Part shown: positions 57,101 through 64,000 of the stretch, piece after piece
How positions within the stretch are numbered: position 1 is the first letter of the stretch
How the letters are laid out: the number at the start of each line of letters is the position of its first letter
NCBI GenBank assembly: GCA_003162415.1
Contig: PMOL01000011.1
Coordinates: 324,383-388,382 of the forward strand
DNA from: Candidatus Dormiibacterota bacterium
Lineage (GTDB): Bacteria > Chloroflexota > Dormibacteria > Aeolococcales > Aeolococcaceae
Length of the DNA: 64,000 bases
Direction: 5' to 3'
Program-made: the position numbers and the translations under genes
Notes under the pieces: generated by a model
Seen by the model: the letters and a program-made list of their open reading frames with translations, nothing else
Databases searched by the model: none
Told to the model about the DNA's origin: nothing

Positions 57101-57694
57101 TCGTGCCCGATCCACGCCGAACACGTCGACGATCCCGCCGCGCACGGCAAAGTCACCCGGGACGGAGACGGCGCTCTCGCGCCGGTAGCCGAGTTCGACG
57201 AGGCGCGCGATCAGCGCATCGCGAGGCAGACGCGCACCACGCTTCACCTCGGTGAGCCCCGCCTCGACGACGCCGCGCGACAGCGTCGGTCGGAGGAGGC
57301 CTCTAGGTGAGGCCACAACCAGGAGCGGCTCGGCGCCTGCGTGCAGCCGCATGAGCGTCGCCAGCCGCGCGCGCGTCACCTCTTCCGACGGTGGCACCCT
57401 GTCAAACGGCGGCGTGTCGCCGGCGGGAAAGATCGCGGCGCCGGTCCCACCGTCCCAGACGAGCGAGTCCGAATAGACGCGCTCGGACTCCGCGGCGACG
57501 ACGAGCACCGTCCGCGATGTCGTCTCGCGCAGCCACCACGCGAGCAGGCTGACCGCACCGGAGGGAACTCCCGCGACGATCCCGCCACGAGCCTTGCCGA
57601 GCTGGGCAAGCTCGGGCAGCCGGTCGAGGCGTTCTCGGAGCGTGGCCGCGGCCACGGCGGTCGAGGTGCGGCGGGAATCAGTCCGTGCCGGCAC
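54128..57694 (-). CDS. mfd: Transcription-repair coupling factor
   Basis: The 1188-residue protein removes stalled RNA polymerase and recruits UvrA. It has an N-terminal UvrB-homology module (from about residue 40), a CarD-like RNA polymerase-interaction domain (QFAPGDLVVHRDHGISRFVE), and a RecG-like translocase. Walker A is GDVGFGKTELAIRAAF and the DEExxH-box equivalent is DEEQRFGV. A C-terminal TRCF domain follows. GTG start overlapping pth by 17 bp. UvrA is encoded 23 kb away on the same strand. Confidence 0.97.
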   Translation of the reverse strand: MPARTDSRRTSTAVAAATLRERLDRLPELAQLGKARGGIVAGVPSGAVSLLAWWLRETTSRTVLVVAAESERVYSDSLVWDGGTGAAIFPAGDTPPFDRVPPSEEVTRARLATLMRLHAGAEPLLVVASPRGLLRPTLSRGVVEAGLTEVKRGARLPRDALIARLVELGYRRESAVSVPGDFAVRGGIVDVFGVDRARPWRAEWFGDDVEDLRAFDPATQESIAKLETAQVWPARELDLSRDSVARALESVGRLDSTALRDDVREQWESDRELLASGVYEEGLDLFFPYLGDEPPSTLLDHLDNPIVLLDGGRERLIAAAERHAEEIEGLRLQEEARGELPHGASAGLFDVDTLFKALDRHTSFELVREAPNGAVPAADLGWRGVDSYVGRFDAFVREALHERDEQGSVLVVSRQQHRVEELAAEHGADTVDASDFAAATTALPASAIVVASADLTQGFAVADGSVHVYTDAELFGALKRRRSVLARGSRRAVSTSARGSRHAASGNAAREAFVLQFAPGDLVVHRDHGISRFVEMRAVTDDGGAVHEYMLLEYAEGDRLFVPTQHLDRVDRYVGGAESHPKLSRLGSGEWERTRRRVKERTEEVARELLGLYSRREQAQGHAYAPDGAWQQELEGSFPYQETPDQVLVLEEIKRDMEASRPMDRVVCGDVGFGKTELAIRAAFKAAIEGRQVAMLVPTTVLCQQHFITFTERLAAFPITVRQLSRFVSDEEIARTLAGLRSGAVDIVVGTHRLLQKDVEFKNLGLVVIDEEQRFGVLQKERFKELRVAVDVLSLSATPIPRTLHMSLAGIRDLSVIQTPPEERQPIKTYVTAREDSLIREVITRELARGGQCFFLHNRVAGIEAVADRLRALVPEARIEVAHGQMPEGMLASVMRRFGDGEIDVLLCTTIIESGLDIPNANTIVIDDAHRLGLAQLYQLRGRVGRAGQRAYSYMMYPPARSLTEKADKRLDVIGDLQDLGAGFKLAMRDLEIRGAGNLLGEEQHGEIAAVGLELYNHLLADAVTSLQGKPLVESPAQVTVTLPVAAFLPADYVSDERLRLRCYQELAACVSEQELDQRARGLVDRFGPMPAPTSALIDSLRVRLLAAAAGALGVETERGRGVVIRLTLDHGLDLQSVAAQFRGITATPSQLHVGDAWQTTLTPVLRELGRLLRAQSRVPVGAQNAHA

Positions 57695-58253
57695 GGTTCC
57701 AGAAGTTCATGGCTGCCGCCACCCCGTCGCGCATGATCGCCACGGCCATGGTTGCGGCGCGCTCGACCGCAGCGTCTGCCGCGGGGCGCTCCTCGGGGAG
57801 GAACGGGTCGAGCACGTGCTCGATCAGGTCGTTGCTGTCGCCGGCCCTGCCGATCCCGATGCGGACTCGGGGAAAAGCGTCCGTCCGCCAGGAGTCGATG
57901 AGCGACTGCACGCCGCGATGGCCGGCAGCGCTGCCCCCGAGCTTGATCTTCACGCGGCCGAGCAGAAAGTCCGCCTCGTCGTGGATGACGATGACGTCCC
58001 CGGGAGGCGTGCCGTGCTTGCTGGTGAGCTGCGCGGCAGCCTTGCCACTGAGGTTCATGAAGGTATGCGGGCGAGCGGTGAGGACGTCATAGCCTTCGAT
58101 CGTTCCCTCTCTCACGCGTGCCAATCCTTGGCGCCGCTCGCGGCCGAATTTGCCGCGCCGCTCGAGCTCGTCAAGGCACATCCAGCCGACATTGTGCCGG
58201 GTTCGCGCGTATTCGCCTCCCGGGTTGCCGAGGCCGATGATCAGCTGGGTCAC
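57678..58253 (-). CDS. pth: Peptidyl-tRNA hydrolase
   Basis: This 191-residue enzyme recycles peptidyl-tRNAs released prematurely. The family start LIIGLGNPGGEYARTRHNVG holds the catalytic His, and RPHTFMNLSGKA follows. DVIVIHDEADFLLGRVKIKLGGSAAGHRGVQS gives the catalytic Asp and the conserved GGSxxGHxG. It overlaps ybeY by 4 bp and mfd by 17 bp, suggesting one transcript. Confidence 0.95.
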   Translation of the reverse strand: MTQLIIGLGNPGGEYARTRHNVGWMCLDELERRGKFGRERRQGLARVREGTIEGYDVLTARPHTFMNLSGKAAAQLTSKHGTPPGDVIVIHDEADFLLGRVKIKLGGSAAGHRGVQSLIDSWRTDAFPRVRIGIGRAGDSNDLIEHVLDPFLPEERPAADAAVERAATMAVAIMRDGVAAAMNFWNRAGTD

Positions 58254-58702
58254 GGGGATCCGGCATCGGCGGTCTGGAGATCGGGGATGTCGGCGTCGGG
58301 GAGCAGTGCGCGGGTGGCGGCGGTCATGGTGGCCGCCTGATGCGGGAGCGCATGGTCGTGCCCCAGGCAGTGGAGCAGTCCGTGCACGGCGAGCAGGCGG
58401 AGCTCGGCTACCCCGTCGGCAGCCTGGCCCATCGCGCGCTCCACGGAGATCGCCACGTCGCCGACTCGGGCCCGTTCGTCAGCGGGAAACGCGAGCACGT
58501 CGGTGGGGGCGTCGACGCCGAGGAAGCGCGCGTTGAGGTCCTGCAGCTCCGCGTCCCCGGTCAGGCGTACAGACAGGCTCGCCCGGGGTGGTACGTCGAG
58601 GCGGTCACCGCAGGCGCGCAGCAAGGATCCGAGACGTGCCTCCGCGACAACACGACGCTGCCGCGGGCTGAGGCACGAATCGCGGATGACGCTCACCCGC
58701 AT
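58250..58702 (-). CDS. ybeY: rRNA maturation endonuclease YbeY
   Basis: This 150-residue zinc RNase takes part in 16S rRNA 3'-end processing. The metal site is HGLLHCLGHDHALPH (the HGxLHLxGHDH motif), with LNARFLGVDAPTDVLAFPAD upstream. The ATG at 58702 is chosen because the conserved region begins there; the open frame to 58864 is a shadow. It lies between rpsU and pth. Confidence 0.93.
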   Translation of the reverse strand: MRVSVIRDSCLSPRQRRVVAEARLGSLLRACGDRLDVPPRASLSVRLTGDAELQDLNARFLGVDAPTDVLAFPADERARVGDVAISVERAMGQAADGVAELRLLAVHGLLHCLGHDHALPHQAATMTAATRALLPDADIPDLQTADAGSP

Positions 58703-58715
58703 GGGCGCAGATGCG

Positions 58716-58898
58716 TCAGGTGCTCTTGACGCGCCGCTTCCGCGCTGCAAGCAGCTTTCGCTTGCGGCGCACGGACGGCTTCTCGTAGTGCTCGCGTCTG
58801 CGAACCTCGGAGAGGATGCCGTTCTGCTTGATCTTCTTGTTGAACCGTCGTAGCGCGCTCTCAAAGGTCTCGCCTTCGCGGACCTTCACTTCCGACAC
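58716..58898 (-). CDS. rpsU: 30S ribosomal protein bS21
   Basis: This 60-residue protein begins with [19 protein letters not shown] from a GTG at 58898 and ends in the basic RRVKST. The conserved [27 protein letters not shown] is unmistakable. A longer frame to 58940 is unlikely because the perfect Shine-Dalgarno sequence (AGAAAGGAGG) lies inside it, nine bases before the GTG. Confidence 0.93.
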   Translation of the reverse strand: MSEVKVREGETFESALRRFNKKIKQNGILSEVRRREHYEKPSVRRKRKLLAARKRRVKST

Positions 58899-58903
58899 GG
58901 TCG

Positions 58904-58918
58904 GAATCACCTCCTTTC
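58904..58918 (-). promoter_or_regulatory. Near-perfect Shine-Dalgarno sequence of rpsU
   Basis: The minus strand reads AGAAAGGAGGTGATT, matching the anti-Shine-Dalgarno region of 16S rRNA almost completely. It is the strongest ribosome binding site seen in the window and fixes the start at the GTG at 58898. Confidence 0.8.
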
Positions 58919-58963
58919 TGCCTTTCGGCTGGACCCGCACCTCACTGGCGCGGACTTCGAATT

Positions 58964-59734
58964 CTACCTTGAGTCCTCGAAGCCAAGCAGTGCGACCGTC
59001 AGTTCGGTCATGACCGTGCCCGCGCGGCCCGAGAGGAGGAGGCTCGCCATGCCGTCCAGGTCAGTGATTCCTTCATTGATGATGACCAGCCTGCCGCCGT
59101 GCCGGACCGCCTCCACCGGGACGCTCGCCGCCGGCCAGACCGAGAGCGTCGAGCCGACCGCGAGACACACGTCGCACAGCCGCGCCTCCTCGAGGGCTCG
59201 ATCCATGTCCGCTTTCACCAGCGGCTGGCCGAAGCTGATCGTCGCCGTCTTGAGCAGGCCTCCGCAGAGCTCGCAATGGGGATCCTCATCCCCTTCGCGC
59301 ACCCGGTCGAGGGCGACGTCGATGGGCATGCGCCGGTCGCAGTCGAGGCACAGGGCCTCGGCCGACGTCCCGTGCAGCTCGATGACATTCACGGTGCCGG
59401 CCTTCTGATGGAGGCCATCGATGTTCTGGGTCACCACGACCGGCGCGAGCCCCGCCTGCTGGAGCCTCGTGACCGCCAGGTGCGCGGGGTTCGGCTCCGC
59501 GTTCGAGAATCGACCTTCCAGGCGGGCTTGCCAGCGCTCGACCCGCACCGATCGGTCGCGGACGTAGTTCTGGATCGTGTAGCGCTGCGGGTCGGTGGTT
59601 TTCCAGACCCCGTTTGGCCCGCGAAAGTCGGGGATGCCGGACTCGGTCGACAACCCGGCGCCCGAGAAGATCAGGATCCGCCGCGCGGGGCGAAGCCATG
59701 GCAGAGCGCCCGCAAGGCCGAGGGTGGGCTCCAT
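58964..59734 (-). CDS. cobB: Sir2-family NAD-dependent deacylase (CobB type)
   Basis: This 256-residue sirtuin removes acyl groups from lysines using NAD+. Motifs are complete: [33 protein letters not shown], the catalytic His in [11 protein letters not shown], two Cys pairs (CLDCDRRM and CELCGG) for zinc, and [14 protein letters not shown]. It is divergent from the helicase gene, 62 bp apart, so the two may share a promoter region. Confidence 0.93.
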   Translation of the reverse strand: MEPTLGLAGALPWLRPARRILIFSGAGLSTESGIPDFRGPNGVWKTTDPQRYTIQNYVRDRSVRVERWQARLEGRFSNAEPNPAHLAVTRLQQAGLAPVVVTQNIDGLHQKAGTVNVIELHGTSAEALCLDCDRRMPIDVALDRVREGDEDPHCELCGGLLKTATISFGQPLVKADMDRALEEARLCDVCLAVGSTLSVWPAASVPVEAVRHGGRLVIINEGITDLDGMASLLLSGRAGTVMTELTVALLGFEDSR

Positions 59735-59796
59735 ACCCGAATTGTCCGCCGAGCCCGACAGCCAGCTGTCGCCATCTCAGCCCAGAATCGACTCCG

Positions 59797-62676
59797 ATGA
59801 CCACCCTCGCCTTCCCGGACACCCCACGCGCGGCGGCGCTCGACGACGAGCAGCGCGTCGCCGTCGAGCATGGTGACGGCCCCTGCCTGGTGATCGCCGG
59901 GCCGGGTAGCGGGAAGACGCGGATCATCGTGGAGCGGTTCCACCGGCTTTCTGCCGACGGCGTCGGACCGGGCAGGCAACTGGTGCTCACCTACACGCGC
60001 AAGGCCGCAGACGAGATGCGGGCGCGTGTCGAGCGAGCGCACGGATCGTTCGGTGACGATGCGCCGCTCACCAACTACCACTCCTTCGGCCTCCGCGTGG
60101 TGCGCGAGTGGGGGTGGCTCCTCGGCATCTCGCCGGTGCTCCGGATTGCCGACGCGGCAGAACGCTGGCTCCACGTGGAGGCGGTGCTCGACGAGCTCCG
60201 TCCTCCGTTGCTGTGGAACCCGCTCCGGCCGCACGACCTCATGGACCCGCTCCTCGAGGTGATCGGCACCGCCAAACAGGAGTTGGTGACGCCGGACGCG
60301 TATGCGGCATGGGCGGTGACGCGCCTCGAGCGCTGCGAAGATCCGGCCGAGCGCATCGTCCTCGAACGCCATCAGGACGTTGCGCGTGTGTATGCGCGCC
60401 TCGACGAGCGATACCGCCGCGCGGGAGTCTTCGACTTCGACGACTGCATCCTCTACGCGGAGCGCCTCATCCGCGAACAGCCGGCGGTGCGCAGCGCGGT
60501 GGCGGATCGCATCAGCCACGTGATGGTCGACGAGTACCAGGACACCAACTACGCGCAGGCCAAACTCGTCGAGACGCTTGTCGCCGGCCACCGCAACCTC
60601 TTCGTGGTCGCCGACGATGACCAGTCGATCTACAAGTTCCGGGGCGCGAGCCGGGCGAATCTCGATCGATTCACCCGTGAGTATCCGGAGCATCGCCAGC
60701 TCGTGCTCACCCACAACTACCGGAGCACGGATCAGATCGTCGCCGCGTCCCGGGCGGTGATCGCGGTCGCCAGCCCCGCCACGCGCATCGAGAAGCAGTT
60801 GATCGCCGACCGCGGACCGGGAGCGGCTGTCGAGGTGTGGCGGGCTCCCGAAGAGCGCAGCGAGGCGATGGCGGTGGCGCGCGAATGCGCTCGCCTCATC
60901 GCCGCCGGGACGCGACCCGCGGATATTGCATGGCTGTTCCGTCAGCACATCGACATGCAGCCCGCGATGCGCGCGCTTCGCCAGTGCGGGGTGCCCTACC
61001 AGGTGGCCGGCGGCCGCGGCTTCTTCCAGGAGCGAGAGATCAAGGATGCGCTGGCGCTGCTTGCCGCCATCGAGGATCCCGACGACTCGCAGGCTGTGCT
61101 GCGCTGCCTCACCCTTCCCGGTTGGGGCGTCACCACCGCGGGTCGTGTTGCGCTCGTCCGCGCGGCCCATCAGCACGACGTGCCGCTGGTGACGCTCATC
61201 ACCGATGCGGCCGTCGAGGATCTCGACGATGTCGACCTGGCGGCTGCGCGGCACTGTGTCGAGGACATTCACGAGCTCCACGCGGCATCGCTGCGCGAGG
61301 ACGTGCGCGACCTCTTCCAGCTGGCGCTCGAGGCAAGCGGATTCCTCGGCATCGTCGATGAGCAGTCCGGCGTCGCACGGCTGCAGATGGGCGCGAACCT
61401 CAACAAGCTCGGTGAGCTGCTCGAGACTTTTGCCGACTGGAGTGACGACCGCCGCGTCAGCACCGCGCTTCGCTACCTCGGTGTGCTTCGTGACAGCCGC
61501 GAGGGAGGCGAGCTGCCGAGCATCGAGGCGATCGAGGACGGTGTCGTCCTGCTCACCGCACACGGCTCCAAGGGACTCGAGTGGCCGGTCGTCTTTCTGT
61601 CGCGATGCACGGAGCGTCGATGGCAGGGACGGACAACCTCGTCATCCGATCTGCAGCTCCCCGACGACCTGGTGCCGGAACCGCCGCCCCCGGGCGACGT
61701 GGCCGTCGATGAGGAACGCCGGCTCTTCTACGTGGCCTCGACGCGTGCCCGCGACCGGCTCGTGTACACGTGGGCACGCGCCTACCCGCAGCCGTCGAGC
61801 GAGGAGTCGTGTACGCCGTTTCTCACCATGGCGATGTCGCTCCGCAGCGGCTCCGTGCTTTCCAAGGAGATGCCGGCGGACAGCGCCGTCGCGGTGCGAG
61901 CTGCCCGCCCGACTGGATCCCCGGTGCTCCAGCGTCTCTCCATCGCCGTGTCGGACCTCGGCGTCTTCAGGAGCTGCCCGCGCCGGTACAACTACCTGAG
62001 GCGGTGGCACCTCCCGGTGCGCCCGGACGCGCGAAGCTGGTACGGGACCATGATCCACGAGGTGTTGCGGTCAGCGGCAACACGGCGCATGGCCGGCGAG
62101 GACGTGAGCGCCGACACCGTCGCGTCGATGTGGCTTGCGGCATGGGAGCAGTCGCGCGGGCCGAAAGGACGGCACGCCGAGCTCCGCGCTCACGGTGAGG
62201 AGCAGCTGCGCCGCTACCTCGAGTCACCCGGCTGGACCGACACCACCATCGACCAGGTTGAGGAGCCGGTGACGATCAGCCTTGATCATGCCGATGCCGC
62301 CGGCCGTTTCGACCGTGTCGACACCAGGATCGACGGGATTCCGACAGTCGTCGACTACAAGACCGGACGTCCCAAGGAGGAGCCGGCCCTGCGTTCGGAC
62401 CTGCAGCTGCGCGCGTACGCCGTGGGACTCGCGCAGCGCGAGCAGACCGATGCGGTTGCGGTCGAGTTCCACTACCTGCAGGGCGCGGTCACCCGTGTCA
62501 TTGCGGACAAGGCATTCCTGCGCAAGGCGCACGGCCATCTTTCGGCGACGGCGCGCGAGCTGGCACTGGCGTCGAGCACCGGATCGTTTCCACCGAAGCC
62601 ATCACGCTGGCAGTGCCAGCGATGCGATTTCCGGACCGTCTGCGATGAGGGACGCGCCGCTGCTCACGACGAGTAA
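59797..62676 (+). CDS. UvrD-type helicase fused to an AddB-like Fe-S nuclease
   Basis: This 959-residue protein has a superfamily 1A helicase (Walker A GPGSGKT at 35-41, DEYQDTNYAQAKLVETL, DDDQSIYKFRGA, LTHNYRSTDQI and the motif VVLLTAHGSKGLEWPVVFL). A C-terminal PD-(D/E)xK nuclease domain follows, with GRFDRVD...TVVDYKTG. Four cysteines, one in FRSCPRRYNY and three in WQCQRCDFRTVC, match the iron-sulfur cluster of AddB/AdnB nucleases. It is therefore a helicase-nuclease for double-strand break processing, similar to mycobacterial AdnA/AdnB subunits. No partner subunit is visible. Confidence 0.88.
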   Translation: MTTLAFPDTPRAAALDDEQRVAVEHGDGPCLVIAGPGSGKTRIIVERFHRLSADGVGPGRQLVLTYTRKAADEMRARVERAHGSFGDDAPLTNYHSFGLRVVREWGWLLGISPVLRIADAAERWLHVEAVLDELRPPLLWNPLRPHDLMDPLLEVIGTAKQELVTPDAYAAWAVTRLERCEDPAERIVLERHQDVARVYARLDERYRRAGVFDFDDCILYAERLIREQPAVRSAVADRISHVMVDEYQDTNYAQAKLVETLVAGHRNLFVVADDDQSIYKFRGASRANLDRFTREYPEHRQLVLTHNYRSTDQIVAASRAVIAVASPATRIEKQLIADRGPGAAVEVWRAPEERSEAMAVARECARLIAAGTRPADIAWLFRQHIDMQPAMRALRQCGVPYQVAGGRGFFQEREIKDALALLAAIEDPDDSQAVLRCLTLPGWGVTTAGRVALVRAAHQHDVPLVTLITDAAVEDLDDVDLAAARHCVEDIHELHAASLREDVRDLFQLALEASGFLGIVDEQSGVARLQMGANLNKLGELLETFADWSDDRRVSTALRYLGVLRDSREGGELPSIEAIEDGVVLLTAHGSKGLEWPVVFLSRCTERRWQGRTTSSSDLQLPDDLVPEPPPPGDVAVDEERRLFYVASTRARDRLVYTWARAYPQPSSEESCTPFLTMAMSLRSGSVLSKEMPADSAVAVRAARPTGSPVLQRLSIAVSDLGVFRSCPRRYNYLRRWHLPVRPDARSWYGTMIHEVLRSAATRRMAGEDVSADTVASMWLAAWEQSRGPKGRHAELRAHGEEQLRRYLESPGWTDTTIDQVEEPVTISLDHADAAGRFDRVDTRIDGIPTVVDYKTGRPKEEPALRSDLQLRAYAVGLAQREQTDAVAVEFHYLQGAVTRVIADKAFLRKAHGHLSATARELALASSTGSFPPKPSRWQCQRCDFRTVCDEGRAAAHDE

Positions 62677-62836
62677 TCCTCCAACCCGGCTGGTCGGTCG
62701 TTCGCGCAGGAGTGGGTAGAGTGCGTCGGCGTACCGTCCTCGCACCAGGGAGCGCGAAACTCGTCGACAGGAACCTGCTTGTGACAATTTCTTGAGAGGG
62801 GTCACGCGGGTCGCGAGGCAACAGCCGCGCCTTGCC

Positions 62837-64000
62837 ATGCTCCTTGTCTACGGGGTTGCTGCGGGTTGCCTCATCGCCCTCCACCTTGCGACCAACGGCA
62901 TCCTCGGGTTTCACATCGACGAGCTCTACTACCTGGCGAGCGGCCGCCACCCGGCCCTCGGGTATGTCGATTACCCGCCGATCGTCCCCCTGGTCGGCAG
63001 GCTTGAGACTACGGTCCTCGGGATCACGCCCTGGACACTGCGACTGATCCCGGCACTCCTCGGAGGCGTCAACGTCATCCTCTGCGGCGCCTACGTTCGC
63101 AAGCTCGGTGGGTCGCTGGGTTTCCAGACGCTCGCGATGCTCGCGGGGGTCACCGAGCCGCTCATCCTCGGCACGTATCTCTTCCAGACCGTGGTCTTCG
63201 ACCAGGTTGCGTGGATGCTCTCGCTCTACTGGTTCCTCTCGATCGTCATCGATCGGAAGCCTCGCACCTGGATCCTGCTCGGCATCACCCTCGGCATCGG
63301 CCTCGAGATCAAGTACCTCATCCTCCCGCTCATCGCCGGCATCGGACTTGCGGTCCTTCTCACGCCGTCACTCCGCAAGGATCTGAGGACGAGGTATCCG
63401 TGGATTGGGGCAGCACTCATGCTCCTCATCTGGATACCGAACGTGGTCTGGCAGATCGCCAACGGCTTCCCCACGCTCGTATACATCTCGAATCACACGG
63501 GAGCGATCCAGTCCGGTGGTGGCGTTGCTGACTTCATTGTCTTTTTCCTGGTCCTTCTCTTCCTGCTCACACCGCTCTGGATCGCCGGCTTCATCTCACT
63601 CTTCCGCAACCCGCGCATCCGCCCGATCGGGATCGCGTGCGCGACTCCCATGGTCGTCTACCTCCTGGTCGGGAAGTACTACTACCCCGGGCCGACCATC
63701 CCGATCGTCATGGCCGCCGGTCTCATCGCGCTTTCGAACGTCAAACGTCCACGGCTTCGGTCAGGGCTGGCAGTCGCGGTTGTGGTGGCGAGCCTGGTCG
63801 GACTGGTCAGCCTCGCGAAGATCACCATCCCACTGACGCCAGCGGATCAGTTCCACACGACCGGCCTCGACACCCTGGATACCGACCTCGCTTCCACTGT
63901 CGGCTGGCCCCAGATCACCAACCAGATGACGGCAATCTATGGGGCGCTGTCCTCGTCGCAGCGCGCTGCGACGGTCATCGTCTCGTCCGACTACGGCGTC
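62837..64000 (+). CDS. PMT/ArnT-like membrane glycosyltransferase (truncated by window edge)
   Basis: At least 388 residues of a polytopic protein are visible. Near the N-terminus is the loop GFHIDELYYLASGRHPALGY, with Asp and Glu typical of polyprenyl-phosphate-sugar transferases (GT-C fold), then VDYPPIVPLVGRLE. Eight or more membrane helices follow. The sequence fits the ArnT/PMT_2 family, which transfers sugars from lipid carriers at the outer membrane face. The start is taken at the ATG at 62837; an in-frame TTG at 62792 is possible. The gene continues past 64000. Confidence 0.85.
   Translation, partial: MLLVYGVAAGCLIALHLATNGILGFHIDELYYLASGRHPALGYVDYPPIVPLVGRLETTVLGITPWTLRLIPALLGGVNVILCGAYVRKLGGSLGFQTLAMLAGVTEPLILGTYLFQTVVFDQVAWMLSLYWFLSIVIDRKPRTWILLGITLGIGLEIKYLILPLIAGIGLAVLLTPSLRKDLRTRYPWIGAALMLLIWIPNVVWQIANGFPTLVYISNHTGAIQSGGGVADFIVFFLVLLFLLTPLWIAGFISLFRNPRIRPIGIACATPMVVYLLVGKYYYPGPTIPIVMAAGLIALSNVKRPRLRSGLAVAVVVASLVGLVSLAKITIPLTPADQFHTTGLDTLDTDLASTVGWPQITNQMTAIYGALSSSQRAATVIVSSDYGV

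Overview
The window is gene-dense, high-GC chromosomal DNA (roughly two thirds G+C) made up mostly of core bacterial genes. Most genes lie on the minus strand in tightly packed, often 4-bp-overlapping operons. No phage, insertion sequence, CRISPR array or conjugative element was seen. The order rpmE - DUF1385 - prfA - prmC - ywlC/sua5 - glyA - wecA - atpZ - atpI - atpB-E-F-H-A closely resembles the actinobacterial rpmE-prfA-prmC-sua5-wecA-atp locus. UPF0182, a clpS-DUF2017 pair and WWPxDR-type proteins point the same way. The best guess is a Terrabacteria lineage such as Chloroflexota or Candidatus Dormibacterota/AD3, or a deep actinobacterial relative. This is an inference from synteny, not a phylogeny.

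Layout. 1-9656: F-type ATP synthase (atpA truncated by the window edge), WecA-type glycan initiation, serine hydroxymethyltransferase, t6A synthesis, translation termination and ribosomal protein L31. 9714-14218: an orphan radical SAM protein, a small membrane protein, a secreted zincin-like protein, a trypsin-like PDZ protease and an uncharacterised regulator-like protein. 14317-18949: membrane-lipid genes (flippase-like protein, DegV, PlsY, a lysophospholipid acyltransferase) plus GlpX. 18963-28070: a lipoprotein beta-propeller, CTP synthase, two metallo-beta-lactamase-fold proteins, an HtrA-like protein that has lost its catalytic serine, and a large UPF0182 membrane protein. 28114-37273: UvrA, ClpC, ribosomal protein S1 and, divergently, a zinc-ribbon protein, ClpS and DUF2017.

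37221-42362 is the most accessory part. It holds an ECF sigma factor gene broken by an in-frame amber codon, a membrane-anchored seven-repeat (probable beta-propeller) protein, an uncharacterised WWPxDR-family protein, a methyltransferase, a lipoprotein and a PAP2 phosphatase with a degenerate motif. 42478-47639 is a cofactor operon (DUF2520-panB-panC-panD'-nadB-nadC) in which panD is reduced to about 55 codons. 47788-58940: FtsH, TilS, elongator tRNA-Met, a large secreted protein, initiator tRNA, an FtsB-like protein, MazG, Mfd, Pth, YbeY and bS21. 58964-64000: a sirtuin divergent from a UvrD helicase fused to an AddB-like nuclease, and a truncated membrane glycosyltransferase.

No single feature is an obvious new defence or biosynthetic system. 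The best candidates for something undescribed are the sigma factor / CxxxxxC-propeller / WWPxDR-family module at 37221-39924, the truncated panD embedded in an otherwise intact pan-nad operon, and the HtrA-fold pseudoprotease.
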